A stretch of DNA of 43,001 nucleotides from Methanoculleus sp. (GTDB lineage: Archaea > Halobacteriota > Methanomicrobia > Methanomicrobiales > Methanoculleaceae), in the NCBI GenBank assembly GCA_018433835.1, contig JAHDQM010000004.1, positions 1-43,001 on the forward strand, read 5' to 3'. Within the stretch, counting starts at the first letter, position 1. Each line of letters begins with the position of its first letter. The position numbers were made by a program, and so were the translations under genes. Below the pieces are notes generated by a model that did not search any database, had not been told where the DNA came from, and saw only the letters and a list, made by a program, of their open reading frames with translations. Shown piece after piece: positions 7,849-16,141 of the stretch.

Positions 7849-10665
7849 TCACTCAAACCGGGCGTTGCCCTCCGGGACCGTAATCTCGAACCGTGCCCCC
7901 TCGCCCGGTGTCCCGTTCTCCCTGATGGCGATCTCGGTGATCGAGAGGACCTCTTTTACCAGGAAAAGCCCGAGGCCTGTGTGGCTCCCGAAACCCCGCT
8001 CGAATATCCGCTCCTTATACTCGGCAGGGACGCCGACACCGTTGTCCTCCCAGACAATCCGGGCACCGTTGCCGTCCGGCACGGCCGTGACCCGGATCTC
8101 CGTCACGGTCCTGCCATGCCGCATGGCGTTCTCCAGGAGGTTGTAAAAGACGGATGAGAGGAGCGGATCGGCGTAGACGGAAATACCGCCGAGATCGGTG
8201 GCAAACCGGATCCCGGCCGGCCGGAGCGCTTTTGCCGCCGTGGTGACCAGGGGTTCGACGGGAAACCACCGGGGGGCCCGGACGCCGAGGTCCTGGTAGT
8301 CCCGCGTGAACCCGATCTGAGACTGTATTATCTCGACGGCGGCCTGCTGCTTATCGAGGGCGGCGGCGACGGCCGCATCAAGCGACCGTTCCCGGAGGAG
8401 AGCGATGTGCCCGAGCACCACCGTGACCTGGTTTAAGATATCGTGCCGCACGATGCTGTTCATCAGGGTGAGTTTTTTGTTGGCCTGGATGAGTGCCGCC
8501 TCAGTCTGTTTCCAGGCGTCGATGTCGTGGACAGTGTAATCCATCGCGACCAGGTGTCCGTCGTTCCCATAGACGGGGATCGTGCAGATCTCGACCCAGA
8601 TGTAGCGCCTGTCTTTCCGGCGCACCTGGAAGACGTACGGCCGGCCGGCACACGTACACCGCTCCCGCGTCAGGGCAAGGAACGTCTCCCGGCCGTCGGG
8701 ATGGATCAACCGCCCGATGAAATCCGGGTCGTTCAGAATCTCTTCCGGGGAGTACCCGATCAGACTCTCGCATGAGGGGCTGACGTATTCGAGCGCCGGT
8801 TGCGCCGTCGTTGCACGGACGTAACAGTCGTGCGACTGTTCCACGAGGGTTCTGAACCGCTCTTCGCTCTCCCTGAGCCGCTCGTGCACGCGAATCCGGG
8901 AGAAGAGATCGGCGAAGAGGTTGCCGACGATCTCGAGCAGCGTGATGTCCTCGTCCGACCAGGCCCGCGTCTGCCGTGCGGTTTCAAACCCGAGAGCCCC
9001 GAGGACCTCATCGGCGGTCGCGATGGGGACCTGGATGAGCGACCGGACACCGTACTCCTGGAGGAACTCGCGCTCCGCCTCCTCCTCTTCCGGGATATCG
9101 GCCACATCGGGGATGCAGATCGTCTTCCGGGCCTCGATCTGCGCCAGCCCCCAGGCGACCACGCTGGTCGGCAGATCCTGCAGGACTTCGATCTGTGGCT
9201 CGATCCCCTCCGCACACCACTCGTGGGTATTCTCCGCACGGGTGAGGTCGGCGGAGAGGCGGAAGATGTAACTCCGATCGACATCCAGGAACGAACCGAG
9301 CACCTGGAGCATCTCCTCCAGGGCGCCTTCGAGATCCGGAGGGTCCAGGGCGATGAACCGCGCGGAGATCGAGTTCACCAACTGTTCGAGGTCTATCCGG
9401 TGCCGGATCTGAGCTTCCATCCGTTTTCGCTCGGTGATGTCCCGGAGCGACTCGATCGCGCCGGAAAGCCTTCCCCGTGCATCGTAGAGCGGCGATGCCT
9501 TTCCCCAGAGGCAGAGTTCCTCCCCGGTGCGGGACGAAAGGATACGGACCTCCCGACTGATGCTCCCGGCGTCCCCCCGGGAGAGGACGAGCTCCGCAAT
9601 CAGCGGGGACTGAAACCCGGGCATCGCCGCGCAGATTGCTTTTGGTCCGGAGTCGATGATCCGGTCCTTCCGGACCCCGGTCACCAGCTCGAGTGCCTGG
9701 TTCCAGATGATGACCCTCCCCGTGCGATCGAGCACAAACGTCGGGTCGGGAAGAAAATCGATGATGCCCCGGAGGTTTGCCTGATAATCCTCCAGTATTC
9801 TGCACTGCTCTGCGAGCGACTCCTCGCTCGCTTTCACCTCCTCGAACGCCGCGGCCAGTTCCTCGTGCGCGGCACTCAACTCTTCATGCGTCGCGTTCAA
9901 CTCCTCCTCGAACCGCTTCCGGTCGGAGATGTCAAGCATCGACGCGACGGTGCGCTCCGTCCCGGGGATGCACCCGATCGTCATGTGCAGGTCTTTTTGC
10001 CTGCCGTGCCGGTCGATCAACCGGAACTCGTAGGTCCCCGGCGCCGATCCGGGATCTATCCGCCGTTGACGGTGGTACCCCTTGAGGCGTTCGATGTCCC
10101 CTGCGGCGACGAATACCGTCCAGGACATCTCCCCTTCCATCTCTTCCCGGGAGTAGCCGGTCAGGCGTTCGAATTCGCTGTTCGCGAGGGCAATCGTCAT
10201 ATCGCCCTCGATGATGATGGTGGCGGAGCCGGTATGCTCGAAGGTGCTCCGGTACAGGTCTCCGGCGCGTTGCGCCTCCGCCTCGGCCTGTCCCCTCCTG
10301 ACTGCCTGGAGGATCATGTTCCGGAGTTCGGCAAACCGGGCGGAAGGGTTGCCGCCCTTCTGAAGATAGAAGTCCGCCCCGCTGTTGAGCGCCTCGATGA
10401 CGACCTCCTCGCGGCCGCGGCCGGAAAAGACGATGAATGGTATCGCCATGCCCCTGCGGCGGACCTCTTTTAAGAACGCAATGCCGTCCATCTCCGGCAT
10501 CTCGTAGTCGGCAACGACGGCATCGTAAGAGGCTTTCGAGAGCATTTCAAGCCCCTGCAACGGCGATGAGGCCGTCTCGACCTGCAGATCTCCGAACTGC
10601 TCCAGGTAGATCCGGTTCAGTTCGAGAAGCGCCGGGTCATCGTCGACCACGAGAATACGGGACAT
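7849..10665 (-). CDS. Multi-domain sensor histidine kinase with N-terminal receiver
   Basis: I chose ATG 10665 (938 residues), which starts the receiver domain MSRILVVDDDPALLEL. Domain order: receiver (1-120; phospho-acceptor Asp53 in VVADYEMPEMDG, Lys103); PAS (about 135-250); coiled coil (255-310); PAS (315-425); GAF (440-600); PAS (610-730); a dimerisation helix with the archaeal H-box SIVRHDILNQ; and a HATPase domain with N-box LLENAMRHG, DNGVGVP and GLGLFLVKEV. There is no membrane segment, so it senses cytoplasmic signals or an upstream kinase that phosphorylates Asp53. No output regulator is adjacent. It converges on the exporter operon. Confidence 0.9.
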   Translation of the reverse strand: MSRILVVDDDPALLELNRIYLEQFGDLQVETASSPLQGLEMLSKASYDAVVADYEMPEMDGIAFLKEVRRRGMAIPFIVFSGRGREEVVIEALNSGADFYLQKGGNPSARFAELRNMILQAVRRGQAEAEAQRAGDLYRSTFEHTGSATIIIEGDMTIALANSEFERLTGYSREEMEGEMSWTVFVAAGDIERLKGYHRQRRIDPGSAPGTYEFRLIDRHGRQKDLHMTIGCIPGTERTVASMLDISDRKRFEEELNATHEELSAAHEELAAAFEEVKASEESLAEQCRILEDYQANLRGIIDFLPDPTFVLDRTGRVIIWNQALELVTGVRKDRIIDSGPKAICAAMPGFQSPLIAELVLSRGDAGSISREVRILSSRTGEELCLWGKASPLYDARGRLSGAIESLRDITERKRMEAQIRHRIDLEQLVNSISARFIALDPPDLEGALEEMLQVLGSFLDVDRSYIFRLSADLTRAENTHEWCAEGIEPQIEVLQDLPTSVVAWGLAQIEARKTICIPDVADIPEEEEAEREFLQEYGVRSLIQVPIATADEVLGALGFETARQTRAWSDEDITLLEIVGNLFADLFSRIRVHERLRESEERFRTLVEQSHDCYVRATTAQPALEYVSPSCESLIGYSPEEILNDPDFIGRLIHPDGRETFLALTRERCTCAGRPYVFQVRRKDRRYIWVEICTIPVYGNDGHLVAMDYTVHDIDAWKQTEAALIQANKKLTLMNSIVRHDILNQVTVVLGHIALLRERSLDAAVAAALDKQQAAVEIIQSQIGFTRDYQDLGVRAPRWFPVEPLVTTAAKALRPAGIRFATDLGGISVYADPLLSSVFYNLLENAMRHGRTVTEIRVTAVPDGNGARIVWEDNGVGVPAEYKERIFERGFGSHTGLGLFLVKEVLSITEIAIRENGTPGEGARFEITVPEGNARFE

Positions 10666-10691
10666 GCACCTACCCTGTAACGGAGAAATTG

Positions 10692-10706
10692 GCGATATAA
10701 ATCTTA
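10692..10706 (-). promoter_or_regulatory. TATA promoter of the sensor kinase
   Basis: Read on the minus strand, atttatatcgcc places a TATA box centred about 33 bases before ATG 10665. A short leader with the purine-rich aggtaggtg remains for ribosome binding. Confidence 0.6.
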
Positions 10707-10820
10707 AGTATTTTGATCTCGACATCAATGCCGATGTTCTGGAAAAATAATGGATATTATCCTTCCTTTATCGGTCCAGGAAACCATTATCACACCCCGG
10801 CGGTATCATCTGCCGGTAGC

Positions 10821-11513
10821 ATGACGGCTGTATGTGTTGATACGAACCTCTTTCTCGAACTCTACGAGTCATACGAGGATCCGGGCGAGATCTTTGCCGA
10901 TATCGGGGCGCTTGCGGAGCATCTTGTCTTTCCCGACATCATCCTCGACGAGTTCTTCCGCAACCGGTCCCGGGTCCTCGACCGGATAGCAGACGAAGTA
11001 CGAAAGCGGGAGACCGGCGAGGTCCGCCTGCCGTCCATTATCCGGGAGAACCCGAAGACCGCCGACCTCCAGCGCGCCGGGGAGGAGTATAACCGGGTGA
11101 TCGGTGCTCTCTACGACGATATCGAGGGCATGATCGCAGCGCCGGCCGCCGACCCGGTTGCCCGGGCGTTCACCGATCTGTCCGGCAACCCTGCCGTGCG
11201 GGTCTTTCACCGGACCGACGAACTCGTCGCGCGGGCCCACCGCCGCAAACTTCTCGGCAACCCCCCGAAGAGCACGGGTAAGGATACCATCGGCGACGAG
11301 CTCATCTGGGAGACGCTGCTCTTGAACCTCGATGAAGACCTGATCTTCGTTACCCGGGACCGGACATACCGCTACCACACCGCCTACCTCGTCCAGGAGT
11401 ACCGGGAGAGGGCCGGCGGTGTCCTGACGATCACCGACCACGTATCCGATGCCCTGGGACTCGTCGGCAGGCCGCCGTCGCCGGCGCTGGTCTGGTTCGA
11501 AGGCGGAGAATAG
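10821..11513 (+). CDS. PIN-like domain protein (DUF4935-like)
   Basis: ATG 10821 (230 residues) is preferred because it opens the PIN strand MTAVCVDTNLFLELYE; about 36 upstream in-frame residues have no protein-like character. Acidic residues expected for a PIN nuclease are present: Asp in CVDTN, Glu/Asp in DIILDEFFRNRSR, Asp in KDTIGDELIWETLL, and Asp in DLIFVTRDRTY. The spacing with a long helical insert resembles DUF4935 proteins. It probably cuts RNA in the cytoplasm. No antitoxin-like gene is adjacent, so I do not call it a toxin. It is divergent from the sensor kinase. Confidence 0.7.
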   Translation: MTAVCVDTNLFLELYESYEDPGEIFADIGALAEHLVFPDIILDEFFRNRSRVLDRIADEVRKRETGEVRLPSIIRENPKTADLQRAGEEYNRVIGALYDDIEGMIAAPAADPVARAFTDLSGNPAVRVFHRTDELVARAHRRKLLGNPPKSTGKDTIGDELIWETLLLNLDEDLIFVTRDRTYRYHTAYLVQEYRERAGGVLTITDHVSDALGLVGRPPSPALVWFEGGE

Positions 11514-11526
11514 TCACGCCGGGCCG

Positions 11527-12555
11527 TCACTCGATGTACGAGAGGACCTTGCGCTTCACCGGACCCTTGCTCGCGATGGTGCTGTAGGCCCACCGTGCAA
11601 CCCTGCCGAAGAGGTCCTGCCGGCTCAGTTCCAGAAAGAGGGTGAGAGAGGGGTTGAACTTGGACTTGAAGAGGTTTAAGTTCTCGTTGTTCGCCCCGAT
11701 ATTCTCCATCTGCCGGTACCCCTCATCCTTCGCCTGCTGGAGGAGGAGCCACTGCAGAAACTCATTGCCGGGCATTGCAGTCATCTTCGGGGCCCCCATC
11801 CATAGGGTGAAGGTCTTGTACTCCTGGGTAGCCTGCACGCCCGTCACCGTGTCTTCAGCGTCGTAGAGGTAGTAGAGCCCGAGTTCTTCGGGATACGTCC
11901 TGAAGAGGTCCTCGAAGTAGGCCCGGCTGATCATCGGTATGTTCATCTCCGGGTCGCTGAACCGCTCCGCGACCGTGGAGTAGAAGGTCGAGAGGTCGGT
12001 GCTCTTATCGAGGCGGTAACCGTTCTTCTCTACTTTCCGCAGCTTGGTGCGAAGGTTGGACGAGAAGCCGTTCCAGATCTCGGAGAGCGGCGGCTCAAGG
12101 TCGATGACGTACGAGAAGTGGATCCGGGCATCGTAGCCCTCCCGGAGAAACTGCCGGACGTCGATGAACCCCGGGACCTGGGTTATGGCGAGGTAGTTCG
12201 GGGCCAGAGCCGCGAGTTCGTCCTCGAGGTGTTCCGCAACGGTCCGGAGCATCGACTCCTTCTTGCTCTGCTTGGCGGCATCGTAGCGGCGGCCCATGAC
12301 GAACCCGAGGTACGGCACCACCGACTGGAGGGGAGGCGGGGAGAGGAGGACGTTGACCCCGTGCAGCTGCTTCTGGAAGAGCGGGAAGATGCAGATCAAC
12401 TCGTTGCCCTTGAAGACCCCATAGGGGAGGAACGTAAAGCCGGTATGCTTCTGTGTAATCTTCATAAAGTCCCATTTATGGAAAAGGCGGCCTGAGGCGC
12501 TCTCGTCCACGAACGTATCCCAGGTTTCCCGATCGTCGATAAGCCCTGTCGTCAT
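11527..12555 (-). CDS. FemAB/GNAT-fold aminoacyl- or acyltransferase-like protein
   Basis: The start ATG 12555 (342 residues) is preceded by a good site, ggagcagggagcgag. The protein has the FemAB/acetyltransferase-6 look: an N-terminal half with KWDFMKITQKHTGF and FPLFQKQLHG, a central EIWNGFSSNLRTKLRKVEKNG motif, and a C-terminal half ending AKDEGYRQMENIGANNENLN. Bacterial relatives add amino acids to cell-wall peptides. Methanogens lack murein, so the acceptor here is unknown; surface polysaccharide or lipid modification is a guess. It is monocistronic with its own TATA box. Confidence 0.75.
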   Translation of the reverse strand: MTTGLIDDRETWDTFVDESASGRLFHKWDFMKITQKHTGFTFLPYGVFKGNELICIFPLFQKQLHGVNVLLSPPPLQSVVPYLGFVMGRRYDAAKQSKKESMLRTVAEHLEDELAALAPNYLAITQVPGFIDVRQFLREGYDARIHFSYVIDLEPPLSEIWNGFSSNLRTKLRKVEKNGYRLDKSTDLSTFYSTVAERFSDPEMNIPMISRAYFEDLFRTYPEELGLYYLYDAEDTVTGVQATQEYKTFTLWMGAPKMTAMPGNEFLQWLLLQQAKDEGYRQMENIGANNENLNLFKSKFNPSLTLFLELSRQDLFGRVARWAYSTIASKGPVKRKVLSYIE

Positions 12556-12611
12556 GCTCTCGCTCCCTGCTCCAGTGCGTCTGCAGGTTCGTGCGGAGTA
12601 TCCATCACCAC

Positions 12612-12623
12612 AGTTATATACGT
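12612..12623 (-). promoter_or_regulatory. TATA promoter of the FemAB-like gene
   Basis: On the minus strand aaacgtatataactg is a strong TATA box about 60 bases before ATG 12555, in an otherwise GC-rich region. Confidence 0.6.
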
Positions 12624-12780
12624 TTCTCAAGAGAAGGTCGGTTCTTGCGAGATACCGGGTTTCCCGCCGCCGCTGCGGGCGGGCATCATGGGCAGTGGCA
12701 ACTCCACGGAAGCACAACGTTAAAATCGGCCGGGACACCACATAAATGCGTGTTCACCTGCGCGGAGGATTGACTGGGAG

Positions 12781-13524
12781 ATGCTCACGGACCGGGAACT
12801 GGAACGCTATCGCCGGCAGGTCGCGCTCTTCGGGGAGGAGGCGCAGGAACGGCTCGCACATGCCCGGGTCGTCATCGTCGGCGCCGGCGGGCTCGGCTGT
12901 CCGGTCGCTCTCTACCTCGCCGCTGCCGGTGTCGGGGAGGTCCGGCTGATCGACGGCGACGTCGTGGACCGGACCAACCTGAACCGGCAGGTGCTCCACA
13001 CCGACCGCGATCTCGGGCGGGCAAAGGTAGAGTCGGCGGCCGAAAAACTCCGGGCGCAGAACCCGGAGATCACGGTTGTCGCGACCCGGGCAACCCTCGA
13101 CGAGGAGAACGCCGCTCTGCTCGCGGGCGGGGCCGACCTCATCGTCGACGCCACCGATACGTTCGCGGTGCGCTACATCCTCAACCGGGTGGCGCTCGGC
13201 GCCCGCGTGCCGCTCATCCACGGGGCGGTCAGGGGATTCGACGGGCAGGCGACGACGATCATCCCCGGCCGGACGGCCTGCCTGGAATGCATATTTCCGG
13301 TGGCTCCTCCCGGAGAGGACGTCATCCCCGTGGTCGGCACCACGCCCGGGATCATCGGGCTTGTCCAGGCAAACGAAGCGATCAAGTACATCACCGGCAC
13401 CGGCGACCTTCTGACGAACCGGCTTTTCGTCTGGGACGGACGGGCCGCCACCATGACGACCCTGCCGGTCGACCGGCAGGAGGACTGCAACGCGTGCGGG
13501 ATCGATCGGTGCTCGAGGAGATGA
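12781..13524 (+). CDS. E1-like adenylyltransferase (ThiF/MoeB/HesA family)
   Basis: The 247-residue enzyme should adenylate the C-terminal Gly-Gly of a ubiquitin-like sulfur carrier, here most likely the MoaD encoded next. Visible motifs: Arg10/Arg11 of RYRRQV, the nucleotide loop GAGGLG (34-39), DGDVVDRTNLNRQ (58-70), DATDTFAVR (123-131), and four zinc cysteines (C167, C170, C236, C239). The cysteine usually found after the first zinc pair in ThiF/MoeB/UbaA is absent: the segment reads GEDVIPVVGTTPG. C244, near the C-terminus, is the only extra cysteine. It may therefore adenylate without forming an acyl-disulfide. It is the first gene of the sulfur operon. Confidence 0.9.
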   Translation: MLTDRELERYRRQVALFGEEAQERLAHARVVIVGAGGLGCPVALYLAAAGVGEVRLIDGDVVDRTNLNRQVLHTDRDLGRAKVESAAEKLRAQNPEITVVATRATLDEENAALLAGGADLIVDATDTFAVRYILNRVALGARVPLIHGAVRGFDGQATTIIPGRTACLECIFPVAPPGEDVIPVVGTTPGIIGLVQANEAIKYITGTGDLLTNRLFVWDGRAATMTTLPVDRQEDCNACGIDRCSRR

Positions 13525-13532
13525 GAAGAGGA

Positions 13533-13811
13533 ATGCAGGTTAGGGTCAGGTCATTTGCCCGGTTGCGGGAGGCGATCGGGGGCGACCTCACGCTGGAGGT
13601 CCCCGAGGGGGCGACGATGAGCCGGCTGCTTGCTGCGGTCGGGGAGACTTCGGAGCAGGCGGAGGAGGCGCTCTTCGAGGAGAGCGGAGAGCTCCGGGGA
13701 TACGTGATCCTGATGCACAACGGCAGGCGCGTGCGGCGTGCGGAGGCCGGAACGCTCACCCTCGCCGACGGGGACGAGGTCGCACTCTTTCCGCCGGTGG
13801 CGGGCGGGTGA
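13533..13811 (+). CDS. moaD: MoaD-family ubiquitin-like sulfur carrier
   Basis: The protein has 92 residues, starts MQVRVRSFARLREAIGG and ends LFPPVAGG, the beta-grasp fold with the terminal Gly-Gly that is thiocarboxylated. ATG 13533 gives the usual N-terminus; an in-frame ATG at 13521 would overlap the previous stop and adds MRRG. An internal LLAAVGETSEQAEEAL region and LADGDEVALFPPV match the MoaD family. In molybdopterin synthesis it pairs with MoaE. In this operon it could also deliver sulfur to the YcaO-TfuA pair. It lies 8 bases after the E1-like gene. Confidence 0.9.
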   Translation: MQVRVRSFARLREAIGGDLTLEVPEGATMSRLLAAVGETSEQAEEALFEESGELRGYVILMHNGRRVRRAEAGTLTLADGDEVALFPPVAGG

Positions 13812-13826
13812 CGGAGGAGACCGGAA

Positions 13827-14240
13827 ATGATCAGCGTAACGAGAGACGATTTTGACGTGAATGCCGTGATCGGCCGGGTGAGGATGCCCGACATGGGGGC
13901 TCTCGTCACCTTCCTCGGTACTGTCAGGGACGACGGGATCGAGGTTATGGAGCTTGAAGCCTATGAGGTGGTCGCGAAGAAGGAACTCGCGACAATCCGG
14001 GACGAGGCGTTTGCAAAATACCCCATAGCGGCCGTCGAGGTCATCCACCGGATCGGACTGCTCCGGGTCGGGGAGAACATCCTCCTCATCGTCGTCGGCG
14101 CCGGCCACCGGAAGGAGGCTTTCGACGCCTGCGAGTACATCCTCGAGCGGATCAAGCAGAGCGTGCCGATCTGGAAGAAGGCGATCGGAAAGGACGGCGA
14201 GCGCTGGGTGCCGGGAGAGTCCCACGGGAGCGACGCATGA
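13827..14240 (+). CDS. moaE: Molybdopterin synthase large subunit MoaE
   Basis: The protein has 137 residues. MoaE with MoaD puts two sulfurs on precursor Z to make the dithiolene of molybdopterin, needed by formylmethanofuran and formate dehydrogenases. Family marks are GALVTFLGTVRDDGIEVMEL near 23, the AVEVIHRIGLLRVGENILLI strand region (about 72-91) and the active-site stretch VPIWKKAIGKDGERWVPGE (about 112-130), with the two conserved lysines. It is 15 bases downstream of moaD, and its stop overlaps the ycaO start as ATGA, so translation is likely coupled. Confidence 0.93.
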   Translation: MISVTRDDFDVNAVIGRVRMPDMGALVTFLGTVRDDGIEVMELEAYEVVAKKELATIRDEAFAKYPIAAVEVIHRIGLLRVGENILLIVVGAGHRKEAFDACEYILERIKQSVPIWKKAIGKDGERWVPGESHGSDA

Positions 14241-15451
14241 TCCGGCTGCAGTCGTGCCGGAAGGCCTACTCGAAGGAGACCCAGCGGACAGTCCCGCCCG
14301 AAGAGACGCTCCGCCGGGCGCGGGCAAGACTCCCGGCGGCGGGGATAACCCGTGTCGCCGACATAACGAACCTCGACCGGATCGGGATCCCGGTCTTCTC
14401 GAGCATCCGGCCGACCGCCGAAGCAGGAGCGATATCGGTCTACAACGGGAAAGGCGCCACCCCGATCGAGGCGGAGGTCTCGGCGATGATGGAGGGGATC
14501 GAGCGCTACTCAGGAGAGATGGACGACCGGGAGCCGATAATCGGGAGATATAGCGATATCTCAGTACAAAAGGCCGCGCTCGACCCGGCGGACCTGATCC
14601 TCCCTCCCCTGGTTCCGGCCGATGCAGTGGTCCCCTGGGTCGGGGGGTACGACATCGTGCAGGAGGAGGAGGTGCTCGTCCCGGCCCACGCGGCCTTCCA
14701 CCCCCTCCCGGTGACCTGCGGCCGCCTTTTCAGGACCAACACCAACGGGCTTGCCTCAGGCAACACCCTCGAGGAGGCGACCTTCCACGCCCTGATGGAG
14801 GTGGTCGAGCGCGACGCCTGGTCGCTTGTCGAGGTGACCCGGAACACCGGCCCCCGGATCGAGGGGATCGACGCCGGGCTCGCCGCCGACCTGCTCGCGA
14901 AGTTCGCGGCCGCCGGCGTCGAGGTTACGCTCAAGGATATCACGAGCGACATCGGGATCCCCACGGTGGCCGCGGTCGCCGACGACGTGGTGCTCAGGGA
15001 CCCGACGCTCCTCACAATCGGCATGGGGTCGCACGCGAACGCCGGGATCGCGGTCCTCCGGGCGCTTACGGAGGTCGCGCAGAGCAGGCTGACCCAGATC
15101 CACGGCGCGAGGGAGGATACCGATACGGCGGACGTCAGGAAACGGATCGGCTACGACCGGACGAAACGGCTGAACCGGCACTGGTTCGCGGAGTCCGAAA
15201 CGGTCCGGTTTGCGGCCATGCCGTCGTTTGACAGCGACGACTTCCTCACCGACATCAACCACGTCACCGACCGGCTCGCGAAAGCCGGCCTCTCGCGGGT
15301 GGTCGTGGTCGACCTTACCCGGCCGGAGATCGGCATCCCGGTTGTCCGGGTGATCGTGCCGGGGCTGGAGATGTACGCGATGGACCAGGACCGGATGGGA
15401 AGGAGGTGCCGTGATGCACGGAGTCGTCGTCTTCCTCGGTCCCAGCTGTGA
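14237..15451 (+). CDS. ycaO: YcaO-type cyclodehydratase/thioamidation enzyme
   Basis: The 404-residue YcaO protein activates a peptide backbone amide with ATP. In methanogens, YcaO with TfuA is known to install thioglycine in the McrA subunit of methyl-coenzyme M reductase. ATP/Mg-binding motifs visible: SAMMEGIERYSGE (about 82-94), ALMEVVERDAWSL (about 184-196) and RALTEVAQSRLTQIHGARED (about 275-294). The core ends at about PGLEMYAMDQDRMGRR. The last 13 residues come from a 38-base overlap with tfuA and are probably a passenger tail. Its start overlaps the moaE stop. No precursor-peptide gene is nearby, which argues against a RiPP cluster. Confidence 0.9.
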   Translation: MIRLQSCRKAYSKETQRTVPPEETLRRARARLPAAGITRVADITNLDRIGIPVFSSIRPTAEAGAISVYNGKGATPIEAEVSAMMEGIERYSGEMDDREPIIGRYSDISVQKAALDPADLILPPLVPADAVVPWVGGYDIVQEEEVLVPAHAAFHPLPVTCGRLFRTNTNGLASGNTLEEATFHALMEVVERDAWSLVEVTRNTGPRIEGIDAGLAADLLAKFAAAGVEVTLKDITSDIGIPTVAAVADDVVLRDPTLLTIGMGSHANAGIAVLRALTEVAQSRLTQIHGAREDTDTADVRKRIGYDRTKRLNRHWFAESETVRFAAMPSFDSDDFLTDINHVTDRLAKAGLSRVVVVDLTRPEIGIPVVRVIVPGLEMYAMDQDRMGRRCRDARSRRLPRSQL

Positions 15452-16067
15452 CCGTGCGGCCGCCCGGGAGATCTTCGACGCCGATTACCGCCCTCCGGCA
15501 AAGCGGGGCGACATAACCCGGGCCGTAGACGCCGGCGCCCGGATCATCGGGCTTATCGACGGCGTCTTCTTCCAGGACTGCGCCGTCGCCCACCGCGAGA
15601 TCCTCGCCGCGCTCCGGGCCGGGGTGCGGGTCGTCGGCGCCTCCAGCATGGGAGCTCTCCGGGCCGCGGAGCTCGACAGCCTCGGGATGGAGGGCGTCGG
15701 GGAGATCTACCGTGCCTACCGGGAAGGAAGGCTCGTCGCCGACGACGAGGTGGCGCTCCTCTTCGACCCCGAGACGTTCGTGCCGCTCTCGGAACCGCTC
15801 GTGAACATCCGGGCGACCCTCCAGCGGGCGCTCGCATGCGGGGTGATCGGCGCTGAGGTGGCCCGGGCGCTTCTTGACGCGGCCCGGGCACTCTATTTTC
15901 CCGAACGGACCTACGACGCGGTCGTCGAGGCGGCGGAAAGGAAGGCGGACCCTGACGACCTCGCCCGCTTTCTGGCGTTTGCCGGGGAGCACGCCGTCGA
16001 CCGGAAACGCGAGGATGCACTGCTCGCGCTCGAGCGCATCAGGGATCTCGTCGAAGACCTGCCGTGA
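15414..16067 (+). CDS. tfuA: TfuA-like thioamidation partner
   Basis: The 217-residue TfuA-like protein begins MHGVVVFLGPSCDRAAAREI. It carries the family core YRPPAKRGDITRA, IGLIDGVFFQD (about 47-57), ASSMGALRAAEL (about 78-89) and GVGEIYRAYREGRLVADDEV. I prefer ATG 15414, since the strong site aggaggtg at 15402-15409 is well spaced; GTG 15411 also fits. TfuA works with YcaO, and TfuA proteins are reported to take sulfur from a thiocarboxylated ubiquitin-like carrier. Its overlap with ycaO and the upstream E1/MoaD genes suit that role. An 18-bp palindrome follows the stop. Confidence 0.88.
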   Translation: MHGVVVFLGPSCDRAAAREIFDADYRPPAKRGDITRAVDAGARIIGLIDGVFFQDCAVAHREILAALRAGVRVVGASSMGALRAAELDSLGMEGVGEIYRAYREGRLVADDEVALLFDPETFVPLSEPLVNIRATLQRALACGVIGAEVARALLDAARALYFPERTYDAVVEAAERKADPDDLARFLAFAGEHAVDRKREDALLALERIRDLVEDLP

Positions 16068-16070
16068 GCG

Positions 16071-16088
16071 TTGAACCGGCCGGTTCAA
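16071..16088. repeat. Perfect 18-bp palindrome after tfuA
   Basis: TTGAACCGGCCGGTTCAA is exactly self-complementary and begins 4 bases after the tfuA stop. In RNA it would form a stem of up to 9 pairs less the loop; in DNA it could bind a dimeric regulator. No T-run follows directly, so it is not a classical terminator. Confidence 0.7.
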
Positions 16089-16110
16089 TGCTTCCACCGC
16101 GGCCGCCGTA

Positions 16111-16120
16111 GCAATATATC
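16111..16120 (+). promoter_or_regulatory. TATA-like box
   Basis: The sequence gcaatatatc stands out in GC-rich DNA and lies about 26 bases before ATG 16142, the distance expected for a leaderless transcript. Confidence 0.4.
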
Positions 16121-16141
16121 ACCGGCCGGGCCGAGTCATGT

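Noticed and set aside
8800..10473. 557-residue plus-strand frame opposite the sensor kinase
   Set aside because: Shadow. The minus strand shows receiver, PAS, GAF and kinase motifs in order.
14237..16067. YcaO-TfuA as a ribosomal peptide (RiPP) antibiotic cluster
   Set aside because: No precursor-peptide gene, exporter or protease is adjacent. In methanogens this pair modifies McrA, and the neighbours are sulfur-carrier genes.
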